64,000 nucleotides of DNA from Monosporascus cannonballus (lineage: Eukaryota > Ascomycota > Sordariomycetes > Xylariales): contig QJNS01000275.1 of NCBI GenBank assembly GCA_004154925.1, positions 1 to 64,000 of the forward strand, given 5' to 3'. A program made the translations under genes and the position numbers. This document shows, piece by piece, positions 49,510 to 62,700 of this stretch (positions within the stretch are counted from its first letter, which is position 1; each line of letters opens with the position of its first letter). The notes below the pieces were generated by a model. That model saw nothing but the letters and a program-made list of their open reading frames with translations. It was not told the DNA's origin and made no database searches.

Positions 49510-50269
49510 TCATATCGCCGAGGGGAATAGCATAACCCGGAGGCTAGCCCCGAAGGACTTCGACGGCAGAGGAACGGAGAAACGGGCCTGGACGGTGCCT
49601 GTATTGCCTAGAGCCAGATGGTCAGTAACGGCAAACAATTAAATTCCAAGTTTCAAGAGACTATACCATGAGTACGGACGACCTTGCCCCAAATCTGCAA
49701 ATAAAATTGGTCAGTTATTGGCGATATGGAGCTCAATTCATTCGGGACATTGCCTACTACGCGCATCCGAGTTCCTCCTGTAAAGCGAGCAGAGTTAGTA
49801 CAGATAGGTAACTGCACGTCATGCAAGGATGAGGCGTGACGCAAGAAAGGGCGGCATCAACATACTGATCTCCTTTGGCGCCTTGTGGACGAAGGCCACT
49901 TTTTTCCCCAAATAGAAGCTACACAGAGTCAACAAAATCTGTCACCGGGGTGCTGTAAACGAGTATCAGGTGCGATACACATACCTGGCAGCCTGGGTGT
50001 CATCCACCCCCTCTATCTTCACCAGGCTTCGTTGAGGGTGCGTAGTATGCCTGCTGCGCTTGTATCCGAGGTGACGGGCTCTGCTCGTGGTCTCCTGTCA
50101 GCCATATTCCCGTCACTATATTTGTATTGGTAGCAATGTTTGTGGGCGTAAAGACTCGCTCGCGCGGGGTGTACCAACTTGACGTAGACTGGAAAGAAGA
50201 GTCAGTAAGAGTTGGCATATGGAGGGAGATGGAAGAATACGTACGTCTGTGGCCGGCTTCAGTTGGCAT
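49510..50269 (-). CDS. RPL33: 60S ribosomal protein eL33 (RPL33/L35Ae), seven exons
   Basis: Exons on the minus strand: 50269-50245, 50188-50179, 50080-49985, 49918-49866, 49777-49758, 49694-49667 and 49607-49510. Together they make 330 nt, exactly 109 residues plus stop, the usual size of eL33. The protein opens [20 protein letters not shown]. It contains [41 protein letters not shown] and HGNTGTV, and ends [14 protein letters not shown]. eL33 is a component of the large ribosomal subunit. All introns are GT-AG; intron 2 uses the weak donor GTTGGT. An alternative donor/acceptor pair (GTACAC at 50174 and CAG before 50094) keeps frame but inserts residues where eL33 has none. Several usually invariant positions differ (VKA for VKG, HLGY for HLSY, GNTG for GNSG), so this may be a divergent paralogue. 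No stop or RIP lesion is seen, although AT-rich blocks surround the island. Confidence 0.9.
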
Positions 50270-50530
50270 CTTGACGATTATTGCTGATCAATGGTATGCT
50301 GTAATGCGGCAGTAGATGGTGCGAGAAATGTGCAGCCGTGTGTCGGAAGTTCAAATTGCGGAGAAGATGTGCGTAAGCAAGGGCTCGATTACCGTCGCGC
50401 CCCTGATAAGATAAGGAAAAACGCGGCTCGGGAAATCCTGACCCACTACCATGTCGGCTAAGCGCGTACAGTACCACGTACACTGTAGGCCTTTTCTAAG
50501 ACCTTTCTAAGCAGGCGGTGTCGGACGAGT
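50270..50530. promoter_or_regulatory. Upstream region of eL33
   Basis: About 260 bases of normal composition separate the eL33 start codon from AT block 4, so the promoter must be compact. No specific ribosomal-protein promoter element was recognised. The step to AT-rich sequence is sharp near 50,530. Confidence 0.35.
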
Positions 50531-53500
50531 AAAATAAAAATAAAAGTTAAGGATCAGCGTAATATCGAAGTAACTATTATAGAAATATTTTAATTATAAA
50601 AGTTAAAAAAGTTAAGCCTAATTATAATAAAATATAATATATAATTTTTTTAATAAACTTTTTACTTTCGAATTTTTATTTAAATTTATATAGTGATTTT
50701 AATTATATTACGCGTTTTCGAATTGCGTAAAAGTTTTAATTCCGAATTATAATATTTAAACCGTATTTAATATTAGATCGAAAGTTTTAAATAACTAAAA
50801 ATAATATATTTAAATATATTGAATTTTATGAAATACAATTCTATAATTATAAACATTATAAAAATATTCGTATATATTATTTAATTTTTTTATAAATTAG
50901 TAATGCTTTTAAATTAATTTGATTTATAAATTAATAAATCTTTATATTTTAGTTATATAAATCTAATCTTATAAATCATGTAAAATAATTATTAATATAT
51001 ATTAATATAGTATTTAAAACCAAACTTAGACTTATTTTTAAAAAAAATACTACTATATTTTATTTGTTAAATTCTTTTCCTATTTAAATTTTATAAAGTT
51101 AATTCACAAATAAAATTTTACTTTCATTTATTATAATATATAAGATTTTTTAAATTAAATATTAAATTAAAATTATATTTATATTCGTATTTTTACGGCT
51201 GAAATTAATACGTTTTTATACTAGCGCTTTACTATATATATTGAAGTACAGCAGGATATTTCTGCTATAATCAGCTTCAATTGATCAAAAAGTTCGAGTT
51301 TTATATATATATTAAAGAGATCATTTTTATTATAGAATTAATGTTTAAAAAGTACACTACTACTTATTATATTTTTCTACATTTTAGTTATCAGATTAAA
51401 TCTCTTAAGTATAGTCGGATTAAGTTCTTTACTTCGGCAACGTCTTTTCGTATTGCGACATAATTTGTTTATCTATATTGATTAGGACTAATTCTTTCTT
51501 AGTTTAGAATCGTATAAAAAAATTTAATACACGTTTAAATTTTAATAATTGCGAAAAAAGTAAATATTATATTTAAATAATTTAACTATTAAATTTAAAA
51601 ACACCTATATTATTAAACAATTTCTAATTTTCTATGTACTATTTTTAACTAATTATTACAAAAAGCTTATAAAGTAATTATTTTCTATACTATTATTTAT
51701 TTTGTATATTTTCTTTAAAATAACTATCATTTTTATTGTAGTTTTTAATCTACTTATATTAAGTTTTATAATTTTTAAAATATGTTTAATAAATTCTTTC
51801 AAAATAAAATATAAAATATAAGAGATATAATTATAATTTCATACGACGATAAGCCGGTTATACTAATTAGTAAGTGTACTGAAATTTTAAAATTTAAATT
51901 TAATTTATTTAGATATACGTAACAAGTTCATAAGTACGAGAACGAGATTCGAATATAAAATTCTATAAAAGATTATTTGAAAAAATATATTTATAAAAGG
52001 TTTTTATCCAAATATTATATGTTTTATAATTAAAATACAAAATCTAATAATTAAATATTACATTGTGTGTTTTTAATAACGATATAACGATTTTTCTATT
52101 TATTTTCTTCGACTAAATTTTACAACTTTTAATAATATTTTTATTATAAGTATTTTAGAAATAATAAGTTTTATATATTATATATTATCGATATGTTCGA
52201 ATATTAAAAAACGTATTATGCTTTTTCTTATATAATTTAAGATTTACTAGAATATAAACTAAAATTATTCAAAAGAATTTAATTTTATATATATATATAT
52301 ATACATTACGGTTTATTATAATTATATAAACTGATGAGCCAAGACATATTATTTTTATAATTCAGAGACTTAATTACGAGTTTACGAAATAAACTATTTA
52401 TAAATCTAAATTATATGTAAATTTGTTCTAAATATTTTACAAATAGTTTATAAAATATTAACCAAATTATAAAAATTAAAACTTGAAACTGTTGTTAAAC
52501 TTATTTTATTAAGTCACTTTTTTTAAACAACAATATATACCAATAATTTTAAAAAAATAATTGACGTAATTTACATTTCATAATACTAAATTGGATAAGA
52601 TATGTTCAAAATTCAATGAAATAATTATTTAGTTTTATTAATAATATAAAGAAATCTTTATTATATTTAAATAAATATTTAAGATTGTTTTCTAGATAGG
52701 CTGTAACATTATAGAATTATGCATTTATATTGCTACATCTGTATTCTTTATTTTTTTGTATAAATATTTAAATATAAAAGTATTGTTTTATATTTTATTT
52801 ACAAAGTCTTTTGATATATTACAAATAAATTTATATATGTAAAAAGTTTAATTGTAACTTTAGAATTTATAATCTATATGTAATCTGAATTATATTATGT
52901 ATATATTTATATTTTGTATAAAAGGTATTTTTTAAAAGAAATATAAAAAAGTATCTTCGTAAATATTTAGAGATTCTAAATTGTATTATATAAAATAAAT
53001 ACATGTCAGAAATTTATAGGTAATTATCAACATTGAAATACATCATATTTAATTTTTTCTTCGCAATAACGTGTTTTAACTTTAGCAGTAATATTATTTT
53101 TTGAATATTATACTTCAAAGAAACTTTTAATTAATATTAATATATACATTATATAAACATTTCTATAAAAAGTAAAAATTAAATTTTCATTCAAATTAAA
53201 ACTTTAAATAAGTTATATATTTAAGAGATATAAATATTTTAGACTATAATAACAGAAATTTAAATTCGTATAATAATAATAAAACAAAATTAAATATTGT
53301 ATAAGAACTGTGATTATTTCGAAAATAAAATCGGATTATGAATTAAGATCAATGGTTTTAAAAAATATTAATTTAAATTTAAAGATTTTATAATTATTTA
53401 TATACTTACACAATTACGAAAGGATTTGCTTATTACTGCTGTTATAATTATTATATTAGTATTATTATCCATAATTATAAAGTTTTGTATTAAAAAAAAA

Positions 53501-53819
53501 TAAAATATATTATAAATATTTTATTAATATATGATTTAAAGTTTTTATAATATTTGTTTCAACTATATATTGGAATTTTATATTAGTTTTAAAATAACTA
53601 ACTAAATAATATATATCATTTATAAATTAATATTTAATAAAAACATTTAATATATTTAACAATTATTCACCTTAAAGAACCATGTTTATAAGATGTATTA
53701 ATATAAATATACAGTGATAAATACTAATTTAAAATAATAGAGACCTATAAACAAGGATGAAATATTCTCCGAATAGCCGTGAATATATTCTAAAAAGTAA
53801 ATATATTAAGTTATATATA

Positions 53820-53910
53820 TCTAGCGTTTTCCACCAGGTGCTAGATAGTGAATTTATACTAGTAAGTAGGTCGGCGGCTAGTCAGCTTCTAGCCGCAATT
53901 CTAAAAAGGC
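53820..53910. repeat. Palindromic patch, copy 2
   Basis: GCGGCTAG (53874-53881) and CTAGCCGC (53889-53896) form a perfect 8-bp inverted repeat with a 7-base loop. It lies within a patch that aligns to 39,840-39,890. CTAGC...GTGCTAG just upstream is also palindromic. Confidence 0.55.
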
Positions 53911-56900
53911 TATATTTTTATAATTAACTCATTTTTTCAAATAAAATATCATTATTCTAAACAATATATATTATTATTTCAATACTAACATATTTGATAG
54001 CTTATATTGTAATTATTTAATTGAATTATATATTATTATATTGTAATACTTAATAAAGAATTATAATTATACTAAATATTTACAAATTTATAAAAATTAG
54101 AAATTTATACATTTCGACTTTCTTAATAATTTTAAATTTTATTATATAATATTAAAATAAAAAATATTATTTGAATATTAGAAGCGTTAATAATTATAAA
54201 GAATATTTATACGATTTCAATTTTTAAAATTATGTAAAGTTTTATTAAAAATATATTAAATTTTCATAAAAATATTTATATTATTAAAGAATTATCTTAC
54301 TTAAGACCCTCAAAACTTTATATAAATAAATTTACATGAAGATAAAGCTGAAAATAATGTGATATTTGAATTTATTACCATATATTTTTATTGAAATATA
54401 TATATCGAAATAAAGTATTAAAAAAATCAATTTTAATTTTATAAATTTCCATATTTTCTAATCGTATTTATACTTAGAAAAATTTATTAAGATAAGGATT
54501 TTGCATTATAATACTTAAAAAGTATTAATTATTACATACATAGCCAAGAATTAATGTTCTTTTAATAATTATTTGTAACCTTTTTTTAAAAGTATTATAA
54601 AGTACTTAAATTGTATAGACTTAAAATAAAAATGTTAATTTCATTGAAAATAATTAAGCTATACCAGCTAAACTATTTAATTAATTATTAAGTCTTTGCT
54701 CTAAGAATATATATTAGTAGAAAGATTATATAGATTTAACTAATTAATACATTAAATACGTTTTGTAATATTAAAAATATAATCAGTAATAAAATTACAT
54801 TACAAATTGATATTTTGTAATTGTATAGTATTAAGCCTATATATATAATTAGAGATTAAAATAAATATTTTAGTCCTTTTTAAATTCCTTTAAAGAATTA
54901 AAATACATAACTTAGTTTCCTTAAATTTATATTATCTAAGTAGACTTATTTCAAATTTAACAAGAATTTTAAATTTGTAATTACTTCAACTAAAAAACAA
55001 ACATCGCTATTTTTACTACTTATATTATTAAATTTAATTTTATAGTAATACTTTATATTTGTAATTTGGAAACATATTTTATATAGATTATAATTAAAAA
55101 TTCTCTTTGATAAGAAAAGTTTATACCTTATATTAATTGTTCTTATAATAGTTTCTACCTATTTTTATTTTTTCTTCAACGTATTAGCTGTAAAAAAATC
55201 GATTAGTTCGTAAAAAATAGGTTATATAATAGCGTTTTTTATAACTTTGAAAGAATCTGATTAATGAAAGGTACGAAATTTACGAAAAAAGCTTCCGCTT
55301 TTTAATTTTAAAAAATAATAATTCCTTGCAGCAGAAAAGCGGTAAGAGTAATCCATTATAAGAGGAAATTCTTAAAGGCGTTAAAAAATAAAACAAGATT
55401 ATTCGCTTAAAAAAAAGAAAATCGTTTAGATACTAAATTATTAGCTGCTAGGACATCCGATTAGTTCGACGTTAACGATATTCGTTAACTGTCTATAACT
55501 AGATTAAATTCGATTTTTTTTTCAGAAGTATCTTTATTACTAGTAAAAACTCTTTAATAAACGTTAGGCGCTTATAATACTTTTTGAGAGTTTTAAAATG
55601 ACCTAAAAATTTAAATACTTTTTCTTTAATTAAATAGTAGGAAAGTTTATTTTTTATATATAACGAATATTCTCTTTATTGTCGACGTAATTTAGTTATT
55701 TATTTTTATTTTTTCTCTTATATACAGATCTTAATAATAGTTGTTATTAATTTAAATAAAGATATATAGAAAACTGAATATGATTTAATGTTTAATAGAA
55801 CTTTCAATTAATAGTTACTTTCTAAGATTTTATTTATTATTATATATATATCGATGTGCTTAAAATCGAGAGTTTTAATAGATTGCTTTAACTATATATT
55901 TTTAATAACGATGTAAATTGCAACTTTATTATCGAAAAGTAATATCCTGAATCGTGTTTAATTACACTACTTATTTATCTAATTCTATATAAATTTTAAT
56001 TTTATTTTAAATTTGTAATATAGTTTTTTAAAATGTTTTAACATAAGTATTACTTTAATATTAATAAGTTCGTTTTGTATTTTTTTTTGTAAACCTTATA
56101 TATATAATCGAAGGTTGCGTTTATTAAACTTATTATAATTTTTATCGTAATTAATAACATAGATATATTAAATAATTTGTATTTGTTTAATTTAATTATT
56201 TTATATATATAATTAATATAATATTATAAATCCTTTTTTATATCAAATTTAACTATTTTATTTATTTATTTGTTTTCAGTTTAAAAACACTTAATGACTT
56301 ACAATTTAAATCTATTCGTATTATTAAACTTTGCTAAAAGTGTGAAATACATGTCATTGTTTAATTAAAAGCGAGGTTAAATAAGAATCTATTTATGTTT
56401 AAATATGTTTAATATATATATATATATTATTTATTCGATCTTTGTATCTCGTAGTCAAGATAAAAAGTAAAACAAATATATAAAATTATTGATCCTTATA
56501 AATATACTATTATAATATATAGGTATTGCTTGATTTTTTAATAAGGAAAATTCTGGTATAAAATATAAAATAATAAATTTTATAATCGTTTTAATACTAA
56601 TATCAGGTTATAGTTTTCTATAAGATTTATATCGTAACATCTTCGCTTTATTATAAAAATTCTATTATTATAGAAGTTTTTAAATTATTTTGTTCATTTT
56701 AAAGAAATAATAAGTGTTTTAAATCGTTTTATAGTTTAATAGATTTTTAAAAATCTATATAAGAAGTATTTATAAATATAGCATATTAAGCCTTTCCGAT
56801 ATTTCTTTATATTCGTTATTTGATTAAGTTTTTATTTTTTGGTAAAGTAATATCATATTTCTTTTAAAATATTTTAATATTTACTTTATAATATATTTTT

Positions 56901-57960
56901 ATAGTTATAATTTAAAATAGATATAAAGATCTCTTTGAAATCATTTTGAATATTGCGTAGTTAATTTTAATTAATATTGAAATCGAACTATTAGCTAAGC
57001 ATCGTGATTTTATTGTTATTTAAACGGTTTTTGTAAATAATAACGTAATTAAAATCCTGTCATCGTTTTACGTATTTTAACTATCGTTTTATAATTTTTT
57101 TAGTCGTAATAAAATAGAAAAGAGGTTAATAATCTCTATAAGCATTAATTTGATAAACGTTTTCTTAAAAAGAATATTAAAGTGTTTAAAAAGCTATGAT
57201 AATAAGTACGAATATTTAATCGGAAATAATATAAATAAAGTTAGTTTTTTGTATAAAAAGGATTAAGAAAAGAATAATTCAATATTTTATTATTCGATTA
57301 TTATATTTACCGTATAATTCGAAAACTTGGTTGTTAATTTAAAATAACGTATTAAGTGATATTTAATTAATATTACTTCGTTAATATTTATATTTTTTAT
57401 TTTAACTAATGTTTTTATAATTTACAATATTTATTTTAACTTTTTAATAAAGTTTTAGATGAATTTTTTAAAATAATTAGCAATTATAAGAATACTTGTA
57501 CTTTTTTAACAATAAATAACGTTTATTTATTTATAATTATAACTATTAAATAGTTTTATTCCAATATAATATAAAATAATAATATATTTTAGATTTTTCG
57601 TTTTTTATTTATATAAAATATATTTCAGTTAACGCTATGTTTTCTAGCTTGTACCGAATTTATAAAAAATTATTATACGATATAATTTGTATGACAAATT
57701 CAATATACTGTGTTTTCGAATATAATATCTGATTTATATTATCTCATTACAATTAAAACCCTATTTTGGAAATTATAATTACGTTTACAGCATAAATATA
57801 ATTAAATAACTTTTAATATTAGGTTAATTTAATTTTAAAACAACTTACAAAAATAATAAAACATTTAAACTAAGACCTAATATCAAATTATAATTTTTTA
57901 GTTTTAATTATTATTATTTTATATAAACATATTTAAATGTTTTACAAATTCGATAATAAG

Positions 57961-58048
57961 ATAATAATAAAATAATAATAAAATAATAATAAAATAATAA
58001 TAAAATAATAATAAAATAATAATAAAATAATAATAAAATAATAATAAA
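57961..58048. repeat. Minisatellite, 11-bp unit ATAATAATAAA, about 8 copies
   Basis: The unit repeats head to tail almost without variation and grades into an ATA/AAT microsatellite to about 58,070. It is a simple expansion within AT block 4. Confidence 0.9.
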
Positions 58049-59110
58049 ATAATAATAATAATAAAATAAAAAATAAAAAATTATATTTATATAAAATTTA
58101 AAAAACGTTTTTTAAAGATAAATAAAATTTTAAAATCGGTGTTAATTTAATCAAAATATTAAATAAATAATAAAATATCTTAATTAATATTAAATATATT
58201 TTACAACGTTTTTATTAGTATAATAATATATTTATTATATATAATATTTAACTACAAGGTTTCTAAAGATAATTCGATATATAAAAAGTTCGTTGAAATA
58301 TGTGTTTACACGTATAAATTATAATTATTACGTTATAAATATAAAGATATTTCGAATTTAATTAATTTCAACCTTGTTATAGCTATAACGCAAAAAAAAT
58401 AATTTGTACAGTTGAAAAACCTATTGCACGAATTTTGTTTTATAAAATATATTAAAGAAGCTCTGTATACGATAATGCAGCCAGTAATTGCATTATTACA
58501 GCTATACGGGCGTTATGGTCGCTTATTTTCTAAACTTAAACTTAGCTGTATTAATTTTAATATCTTTTTTAAAGAAGTCGAAGAAAACTTCATATATATC
58601 TTAATTTATATTTAACGCATATATAAAGTATTAAATTTGTCGAATTTAATTTAGTTATATTGTAACTTTGAAAATATTTTGAATTTAATGAAATTTAATT
58701 CTATATAATTACGAAGTATTAATAATAACTGAAATAAACAAAAATATAATTAAACAAGTTTTCTTATATTAAATTACTTTTAATTAGCGTATAATTAAAT
58801 AATTCGGTTAATATTTATGTTATTATAATTATTAAAACGTTATAGATGATAATTGTATTGAATTTTAATTTAGTTTTATTAGCTTTAATTATTATTTAAA
58901 AAAATTCGAAACAACCTTTATATACGTGTTAATATATTTTTAACATATATATAAATTATTAAAATTATTTAATTTAAATTAATTATATAAACGGATAAAA
59001 TCGGTGATTGTATTAAGAAAAATACTAAATAAAAACACTTTTATATAATTTTAACTTAGGGTTTATTAGTTCGTTGCGAAAATATGTTATTTAATTAGTT
59101 AATTTTAATA

Positions 59111-59522
59111 CCTTGGCGTAGTACACAAAAGTATATCAAAAATAAAAACGAGTCAGCAGAGGCCTAAGCTAGCTGAGATAAGATTTATAGTTTTTACAAT
59201 TAGAATAGATTATACCTTAGTCCTATAAAGCCTCACTTTATAGCCGAATGCGTAGTTGCTGACAAGCTTCAACCATGATAAACCTTATGCCCGCTGGCTC
59301 CACGGTTCGGCAGGGTCAGACAATATGACTTACAAAAGGTTAAGCTTTGCGCGGCAAACCGTAAGGATAAACCTTGAAGGTAAACCATAAGAGTAAACCT
59401 TAAGTGCGCATAAAAGGCTTTGCGAGTCCTCGCCGGTCTCGATCGTTCTACGGTTCTCAAGTCACCATCAACCAAAATATTATGCCGCGAAATTCGGAAT
59501 ATGCGTTACCTCATCTTGATCA
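59111..59522. repeat. Normal-composition island with short TAAACC repeats
   Basis: This 0.4-kb island sits directly beside copy 2 of the transposon terminus. It contains four spaced copies of a TAAACCTTA-like word (about 59,278, 59,369, 59,385 and 59,394). A minus-strand frame at 59,269-59,475 (68 codons) has no recognisable motif. The island may be the original genomic site next to the element, or part of another element. Confidence 0.4.
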
Positions 59523-59735
59523 GGACCCCATTTTGGAGGTTGTGGCTGCGCCTGCGGCGCAGCAGCCGTAACCACAGCTATAGCTTTTGATTAAGAAGTA
59601 TCTGTCAGGGGTCCAATATATCAGCTAAATTTCTTTAAGAATAATACCCAAAAAAACAATACAACCTCCAAAATAAGGCTTAATGGCAAGTTGTGATTTT
59701 TTCGTTCGGTTTAATACGTTTTTATACAAATTCGC
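59505..59735 (-). repeat. Degenerate transposon terminus, copy 2
   Basis: The core at 59523-59614 (GGACCCCATTTTGGAGG ... CAGGGGTCC) is the inverted counterpart of 27776-27868, with the same GC-rich hairpin. Similarity continues rightwards past AACCTCCAAAATAAGGC to about 59,735 and fades into AT block 5. This copy keeps C where the other has T, so it is less mutated. AT blocks 1 and 5 may therefore hold oppositely oriented copies of one element. Confidence 0.75.
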
Positions 59736-62700
59736 AAAAATTATTAATATTAACTTTAGTAATATATATTAATTACGAAACTCCCAGTACTTTAACCTCT
59801 ATAATTTAACGCAAAAATAAAATCTTTAATTTTTTAATATAATGTTATTTTTAATTAATACGAAATAAAAATTATTATAATAAAAAAGTAGTCTAAAGTC
59901 TTAATTAATAGATGCCATAAATTTTTACCTTTTTTAAATTAATACGATAATAATAAATCCCTATAAAATAAAATAATAATATATAGGGTTTAAAATCGTC
60001 CGTAATAAATTCCCAAAAATATTTTTTAAATTAACTAAATATGGGTAATATATTTGAAAATTTAAGGTGGATATCCTAGATTTTCGAGTATTTAACATTT
60101 TAAAGCAAAACGGTAATTTTTATTTGATATTTTTACCGGTTTTTTGCCGATATAAACGTAATTAACCTATATGCGAATATTATATGTACGATTGATAACC
60201 TTATAAAATTTTTGCGTTATTAATTTATTCGCTTTATATTAGACGTTATGTTTAGCGAGCAAGGCTGTATTTTACGAAAAAAATAAGTCGATATAATGTA
60301 TAATTTAGTTTTCAAAAAACTTAAAATTTTTTTCGTTATTAAAATAACTTTTAGAAAATTTGTAATTATTTAAGCTTTTTTTTAATAATAATTAACTTAA
60401 TAATTATTTAAATTGTACTATTAATTAAATTAACGAAAAAATAACAAATTTCTATATTAATAATTCTATATTTTATTTTTATTTTAATATTTGCGGATAT
60501 GAAAATGTTTAATTTAAAGATATTAAATTATATAGGTGCCGGATAATATAATTATTTTATTTTTCGTTTTAAGTAAGTATTAAATAATTAATTTTAAATT
60601 ATTATATTAAATTTTACTTTCTAATAACGATATAATCTGGTTATTATCGACAAAATATATTTATTATTAAAATAAAAAAAATTTCCGGCTGATATATAAT
60701 AATATCCGTAACTTATTTTTTATTTTCCTTGCCTATATATATTAATTTGCGTATATAATAATTATTAATAATACCATAAAAAAGGAATTGCGAAATATAA
60801 CGGTTTTCGTTAAATTAGCAGCTTAATTAAATATAGTTATATGACGGAAATCCGGCATTTTAATATTAATTATTCCGAAATCGACATTATTATTTTCCTT
60901 ATATTTAAAGATTAACGTTTAAATTAACAATATTTAAATTTTTTAATAATTAATATATCCGGGTTATTAAATAATATCTTTTTAATTTAGCTTAATAATT
61001 TATGTTTTATTATTAAAATTATTATTGACGTAAATAATAAGGCGAAGTTTATAAATATCCGGAATTATTTAATTAAAATTTTAGTAAACCGGGGGTATGT
61101 ATTAAATATTATAAAAACAGTTTTTAAATTTAATAATTCCGAAATATTATATAAAAATTAAATTCGTGTATATAATAATTTAAACCAATTAAATAATTTT
61201 ATTTATATTATCAAAATTATTATTGTTTTTGGATTAAGTATAAATATTCCGGATATTAATTAAATAATATAATAAAATATACCGTAAAACGTTTCGATTA
61301 AGAATTTATCATAACGATTCGGTTAAATAATTTATAATTATAAACGATTAAATATAATTAATTATGGACAAATTATATTATTTATACCTTATTAAACTTT
61401 CGATATATATAAAATTAAATTATTTAATTTAAAAGAAATAAAAATAACGAAAATAATTTAGATTCGGTAAGCCAAAAACCGTATTATTTATAAAAACATA
61501 AAGGTCGTAATAAAAAATAACGTAACGGATTCGGATAATAAAAAAAGCGATACGTAATTTATCGCGAATAATTTCGATTAAAACGAAATAATTATCGAAT
61601 TTTAATTTCAATTTTCGGCCGACCAAAATATTATCCGTAAACTTTTAAATAAATTAATTTTAACTTCCGGTATCGGATACAAATAAAGCCTTGATAATAC
61701 GCGTTTTATAACAGCAAATATATATGTAAAATAATTTTAATATATTTTAAAAAAACGAAATTATTATATTAAAAAAACCGTCATAACCTAATTCTGGCTG
61801 GACTTTATTATAATATATATACGCTTAATTTTCTTTACATACTTAAACTTTTAAATTCGAAAATATTTATATAATAATAACTAAAAGCCGGTTGGGTAAA
61901 AACGGCTATTTAAGAAATAATAAAATCTTAATATAAACGATAAATAAATAAATAAATAATTTTTTGCGCGGTCGTTTTTATTTAGCAATAAAAAAAGCAA
62001 AATAGATACTTATTTTTATTAAAATTAAACGGTTTTTATTTAATAAGTTTCTGAATAAATTAAACGAAATTAAAAAATATATTTAATTTAAAATAGAATC
62101 GGATTAATTAAGATGATTTCCGGTTTCGATAAATAAAAGTATTAAAATATTTTAAAAAACCGCCTATTTTTTATATTATATATAATATCCGAAAGAATTA
62201 TATTTTTAATTTTACCAAAAATATAATTAATTTTTCATAAGCGACAAAATTCGTTTAATCGGAAATAATGGCGCTATATCCCCATACTACAAACCGATCC
62301 ATATAAATTACGGATTATTATTAAGTTATAAATTCGACAAATATCGAAAAAATTATAAAACCGCCTTAAATCGCGCGCGGTTTTAATCAAAATATTTAAT
62401 ATATAGTCGTCCGGTTTAAACAGGCAATTAACGATTTAACGGTATTTCCAATAATTTAAATATTAAACCAGCATATAATTTATATATTTTTGTAATTTAA
62501 ATTCATAATTTTGGTTACAGTAACGCCTATACCTATATGCGTAATTCGTAATATATTAAGTAATCCTAATTAAAATTTTATTTCGTCCTTTTTATTGGTA
62601 ATATCGGCGCAAAACTTATCGTTTTTAAATATTTTTAACCTTTTAACCTTATTTTCGTTATCGTACTTATATTTGCATAATTCGTTTGCTTTTATATTAT

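Larger units (their letters stand above)
50531..59110. repeat. AT-rich degraded block 4
   Basis: About 8.6 kb with no intact gene. The middle part (about 52,000-54,900) is unusual because CpG is nearly absent while CpA and TpG are present. The flanks (50.5-51.9 and 55.2-59.1 kb) have the CpG-retaining, CpA-poor RIP signature. AT microsatellites occur near 52,289 and 56,415. Confidence 0.7.
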
